Below are positions 4,211 to 6,618 of a DNA stretch of 6,618 nt, in pieces. The notes under the pieces were generated by a model. That model searched no databases. It saw only the letters and a program-made list of their open reading frames with translations, and had not been told where the DNA came from. Source of the stretch: Planctomycetaceae bacterium (GTDB lineage Bacteria > Planctomycetota > Planctomycetia > Planctomycetales > Planctomycetaceae); NCBI GenBank assembly GCA_015487825.1, contig WFOZ01000914.1, forward strand, positions 1-6,618, in the 5' to 3' direction. The position numbers and the translations under genes are program-made. The stretch's first letter is position 1. The number at the start of each line of letters is the position of its first letter.

Positions 4211-6618
4211 ATGATCGCGCGAACTTTCCTTTCTGTTCTGCTTGTTGTCACTGTTTGCTTTGCGTGCAGTATTTCGGCTGTCTATGCGGAAGAACCTCTT
4301 GATTTCACGCGAGACATTCGTCCGATTCTTTCCAATAAATGCTTTCATTGCCACGGTCCGGATCAGAATAAGCGGGAAGGTGGTTTGCGGTTTGATACAA
4401 AGGCAGGAGCTTTTGCTGAAACTGATTCCGGCGAACCTGCAATTGTTCCCGGCAAACCGGAAGAAAGCGAAATGTATCGCAGGCTCGTTACAAAGGACGA
4501 TTCGGAAGTGATGCCTCCTGCTGACACCGGTTCTCAGTTGGAGGCAGCTGAAATCGAAAAAATCAGGAAGTGGCTCAAGCAGGGAGGGAAGATTGCAGGG
4601 CATTGGTCTTACGAGAAACTAACACGTCCGGTTCTTCCCGATGTTAAGGATAAGAAATGGGTTCGAAACGGGATTGATAATTTTGTTCTGGCGAGACTTG
4701 AAGCCGAAGGACTTGCTCCCGAAGCAGAGGCCTCCCGCGAAACATTAATCCGTCGTCTTAGCCTGGATCTGACCGGATTGCCTCCAACGCCGCAGGAAGT
4801 GACGGCCTTTCTGAATGATAAAACTCCCCAGGCATACGAGCGGGTTGTTGATCGCCTCCTGGCTTCTTCTGCTTATGGCGAACATTGGGCCAGAGCGTGG
4901 CTCGATCTTTCCCGCTATGCAGACTCAGCAGGTTATGCAGATGACCCGCCCCGCACAATCTGGGCTTTTCGGGACTATGTCATTAAATCGTTGAATGAGA
5001 ACAAACCGTTTGATCAGTTTACTATCGAACAACTGGCTGGCGATTTGCTTCCCCATCCGAGTGATGATCAACTGATCGCAACCGCGTTTCATCGGAACAC
5101 TCTTACTAATAACGAAGGGGGAACCAACGACGAAGAGTTTCGCAATGCCGCAATTATCGACCGCGTAAATACGACCTTTGCCGTCTGGATGGGAACCACC
5201 ATGACTTGTGCAAACTGCCATACTCACAAGTTCGATCCGATTTCGCAGAAAGAGTTCTTCCAGATTTTTGCCATTCTCAACAATACAGAAGACGCAGATA
5301 GACGCGATGAAAGCCCTCTGCTCCAGTATTATACGCAGGAGCAGAAACAGCAAAAAAAAGATTGGCAACAACAACTTGAGAAACTCAAGACCAAACTGAA
5401 AACACCAACGCCACAACTGCTCGCCTCACAGAAGAAGTGGGAATCGCGAATAAACACTCCCATAAAATGGGAGCTCACTACGCCCCTGCAGGCAAATTCT
5501 TCTGAAAAGAGTAAGATTCAGATTCGAGATGGAAAATCGCTTTTTTTGAAGCAGGCGAAGCCGAACGAGAATTACGAAATTCGACTATCGCCCGCTTCCG
5601 CAGAAAAAAACTCTGCGGCAAAGTGGACCGCAATTCGGTTGGAAACATTGCCGGATGAGTCACTTCCCGGTAAAGGGGCAGGGCTTGGTGGAGGCAACTT
5701 TGTCGTGACTCGGATTTCCGCAAATATCGAACCAGCCGGGAACAGTTCGCCACAGGTTCGGTACGTGCGTGTCGAGATTCCGGGTAAACAGAAAATTCTT
5801 TCCCTTGCTGAAGTACAGGTTTTTTCCGCAGGTAATAATATTGCCTTACAGGGCGAAGCAACACAAAGCAGTACTGCGTCTTCCGGTCCTGCAAAACTGG
5901 CTGTTGATAACAATACCAATGGCGATTACTTTGCCGCAAAATCGACAACGCATACGGAGACATCGCAGAATCCCTGGTGGGAAGTAAAACTGAATGCGAC
6001 ACATCCGGTTGATCGTATTATCATCTGGAACCGCACCGACAATAATTTACAGAGCAGACTTAGTAACTTTCGTGTGACGGCGATGGACGAAAATAAAAAA
6101 GTCATCTGGGAAAAAACGGTTGAAAAATCTCCCAATCCGAAGCAGGAATTTTCTCTCAGTATCTCCCGGCCGATCGAACTGGTCAAAACATTCGCCGACC
6201 ATGAACAGCCGGGGTTCGAGGCCTCTTTCGTCTTGGATAAAAAAGATCCAGACAAACGAGGCTGGGCTGTAGCGGGGCAGCTGGAACAGCCTCATACATT
6301 GACACTGATCCCGAAAAAGGCATTTCAGCTTCAGGCAGGCGAGCAGATAGTTATCAGAGTTGAACAGCAATCATCACATACAAATCATAACCTGGGGCAT
6401 TTTCAATTCTCGCTGACAGACAATCCGATTGTTTCAGAAGTTGCCCAGGTCAGTCCGGAAATACTGGAAATTGTAAAACTCCCTGCTGAGAAACGCTCGA
6501 GTCAGCTTCAACAGAAGCTGGCAGATTTTTATATCACAATAATTGCCCCTGAATTAAACGAAACGCGAAAACAAATCGCAAGCCTTGAACAATCAATAAA
6601 AAATCAAAAGCCTTACAC
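4211..6618 (+). CDS. Secreted Planctomycete cytochrome C / DUF1549 protein with F-type-lectin-like domain (C-terminus missing)
   Basis: An open frame of 802 codons runs from ATG 4211 off the right edge. Residues 1-26 are a signal peptide (R4, hydrophobic 6-25, VYA|EE). Residues 32-125 are the PSCyt1 domain: heme motif C44-F-H-C47-H48, with M101 of MPP as probable axial ligand. Residues 155-357 are DUF1549 (LIRRLSLDLTGLPPTP at 179-194; WARAWLDLSRYADSAGY at 226-242), ending in a second CXXCH, C333-H337. A charged helical segment (372-397) follows, then a beta-rich region (from 470) and a discoidin/F-type-lectin-like domain (about 515-640) with H581, R608 and D610. From about 660 the beta-rich region resumes (GWAVAGQ 684-690; HNLGHFQFSLTD 726-737), and a coiled-coil-like stretch (758-800) is cut by the edge. 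Family members usually end in DUF1553, reach roughly 1000 residues, and are followed by a DUF1501 gene; both would lie outside. It is probably exported, heme-binding and glycan-associated; the reaction is unknown. Confidence 0.95.
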   Translation, partial: MIARTFLSVLLVVTVCFACSISAVYAEEPLDFTRDIRPILSNKCFHCHGPDQNKREGGLRFDTKAGAFAETDSGEPAIVPGKPEESEMYRRLVTKDDSEVMPPADTGSQLEAAEIEKIRKWLKQGGKIAGHWSYEKLTRPVLPDVKDKKWVRNGIDNFVLARLEAEGLAPEAEASRETLIRRLSLDLTGLPPTPQEVTAFLNDKTPQAYERVVDRLLASSAYGEHWARAWLDLSRYADSAGYADDPPRTIWAFRDYVIKSLNENKPFDQFTIEQLAGDLLPHPSDDQLIATAFHRNTLTNNEGGTNDEEFRNAAIIDRVNTTFAVWMGTTMTCANCHTHKFDPISQKEFFQIFAILNNTEDADRRDESPLLQYYTQEQKQQKKDWQQQLEKLKTKLKTPTPQLLASQKKWESRINTPIKWELTTPLQANSSEKSKIQIRDGKSLFLKQAKPNENYEIRLSPASAEKNSAAKWTAIRLETLPDESLPGKGAGLGGGNFVVTRISANIEPAGNSSPQVRYVRVEIPGKQKILSLAEVQVFSAGNNIALQGEATQSSTASSGPAKLAVDNNTNGDYFAAKSTTHTETSQNPWWEVKLNATHPVDRIIIWNRTDNNLQSRLSNFRVTAMDENKKVIWEKTVEKSPNPKQEFSLSISRPIELVKTFADHEQPGFEASFVLDKKDPDKRGWAVAGQLEQPHTLTLIPKKAFQLQAGEQIVIRVEQQSSHTNHNLGHFQFSLTDNPIVSEVAQVSPEILEIVKLPAEKRSSQLQQKLADFYITIIAPELNETRKQIASLEQSIKNQKPY

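Noticed and set aside
5352..5547. Runs of eight A (5352-5359) and seven T (5541-5547) as possible frameshift sites in the cytochrome/DUF1549 gene
   Set aside because: The reading frame stays open and family-like on both sides of each run, so no frameshift is needed; programmed slippage has no supporting downstream structure that I can see.
4925..6370. Several open frames of 100-170 codons on the minus strand beneath the cytochrome/DUF1549 gene
   Set aside because: They are antisense shadows of a clearly coding plus-strand frame with recognisable domains; their translations resemble no family and are low-complexity or arginine-rich.

Overview
The window looks like chromosomal DNA from a planctomycete, probably of the Planctomycetales/Pirellulales type; the genus cannot be fixed. 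The strongest sign is the right-hand gene, whose Planctomycete-cytochrome-C domain followed by DUF1549 is a near-hallmark of that phylum. An exported family-S1 sulfatase and a large exported PQQ-type beta-propeller protein fit the same picture. Base composition appears balanced, and nothing suggests recent transfer: there is no transposase, integrase, tRNA, CRISPR array or phage gene.

Layout, left to right. (1) Bases 2306 down to 1 on the minus strand hold one uninterrupted reading frame, cut by the left edge. It encodes a secreted PQQ-like beta-propeller protein with at least two propeller modules in tandem. (2) Bases 2307-2488 are a divergent intergenic region with an imperfect 22-bp inverted repeat and only weak promoter-like boxes. 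(3) Bases 2489-3907 on the plus strand encode a complete 472-residue secreted sulfatase with a formylglycine (C-S-P-A-R) active site. (4) Bases 3908-4210 are non-coding. They contain a weak terminator-like hairpin, an exact 12-bp tandem duplication, a perfect 10-bp-stem hairpin, a near-repeat of 12 bp and two exact TATAAT boxes. (5) Bases 4211-6618 on the plus strand encode a secreted multidomain protein, cut by the right edge: a c-type cytochrome domain (CFHCH), DUF1549 with a second CXXCH, and an F-type-lectin/discoidin-like domain. The DUF1553 domain expected at the C-terminus lies beyond the window.

All three products carry signal peptides and should act in the periplasm or at the cell surface. 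A plausible but unproven reading is handling of sulfated polysaccharide: the sulfatase removes sulfate esters, the cytochrome/DUF1549 protein binds glycan through its lectin-like domain and carries redox centres, and the propeller protein has a binding or scaffolding role. The families are known. What deserves a second look is the near-complete fucose-binding signature in the lectin-like domain, an active-site Lys-to-Arg change in the sulfatase, the tandem-propeller layout, and the intergenic palindromes. I found no clearly undescribed system.
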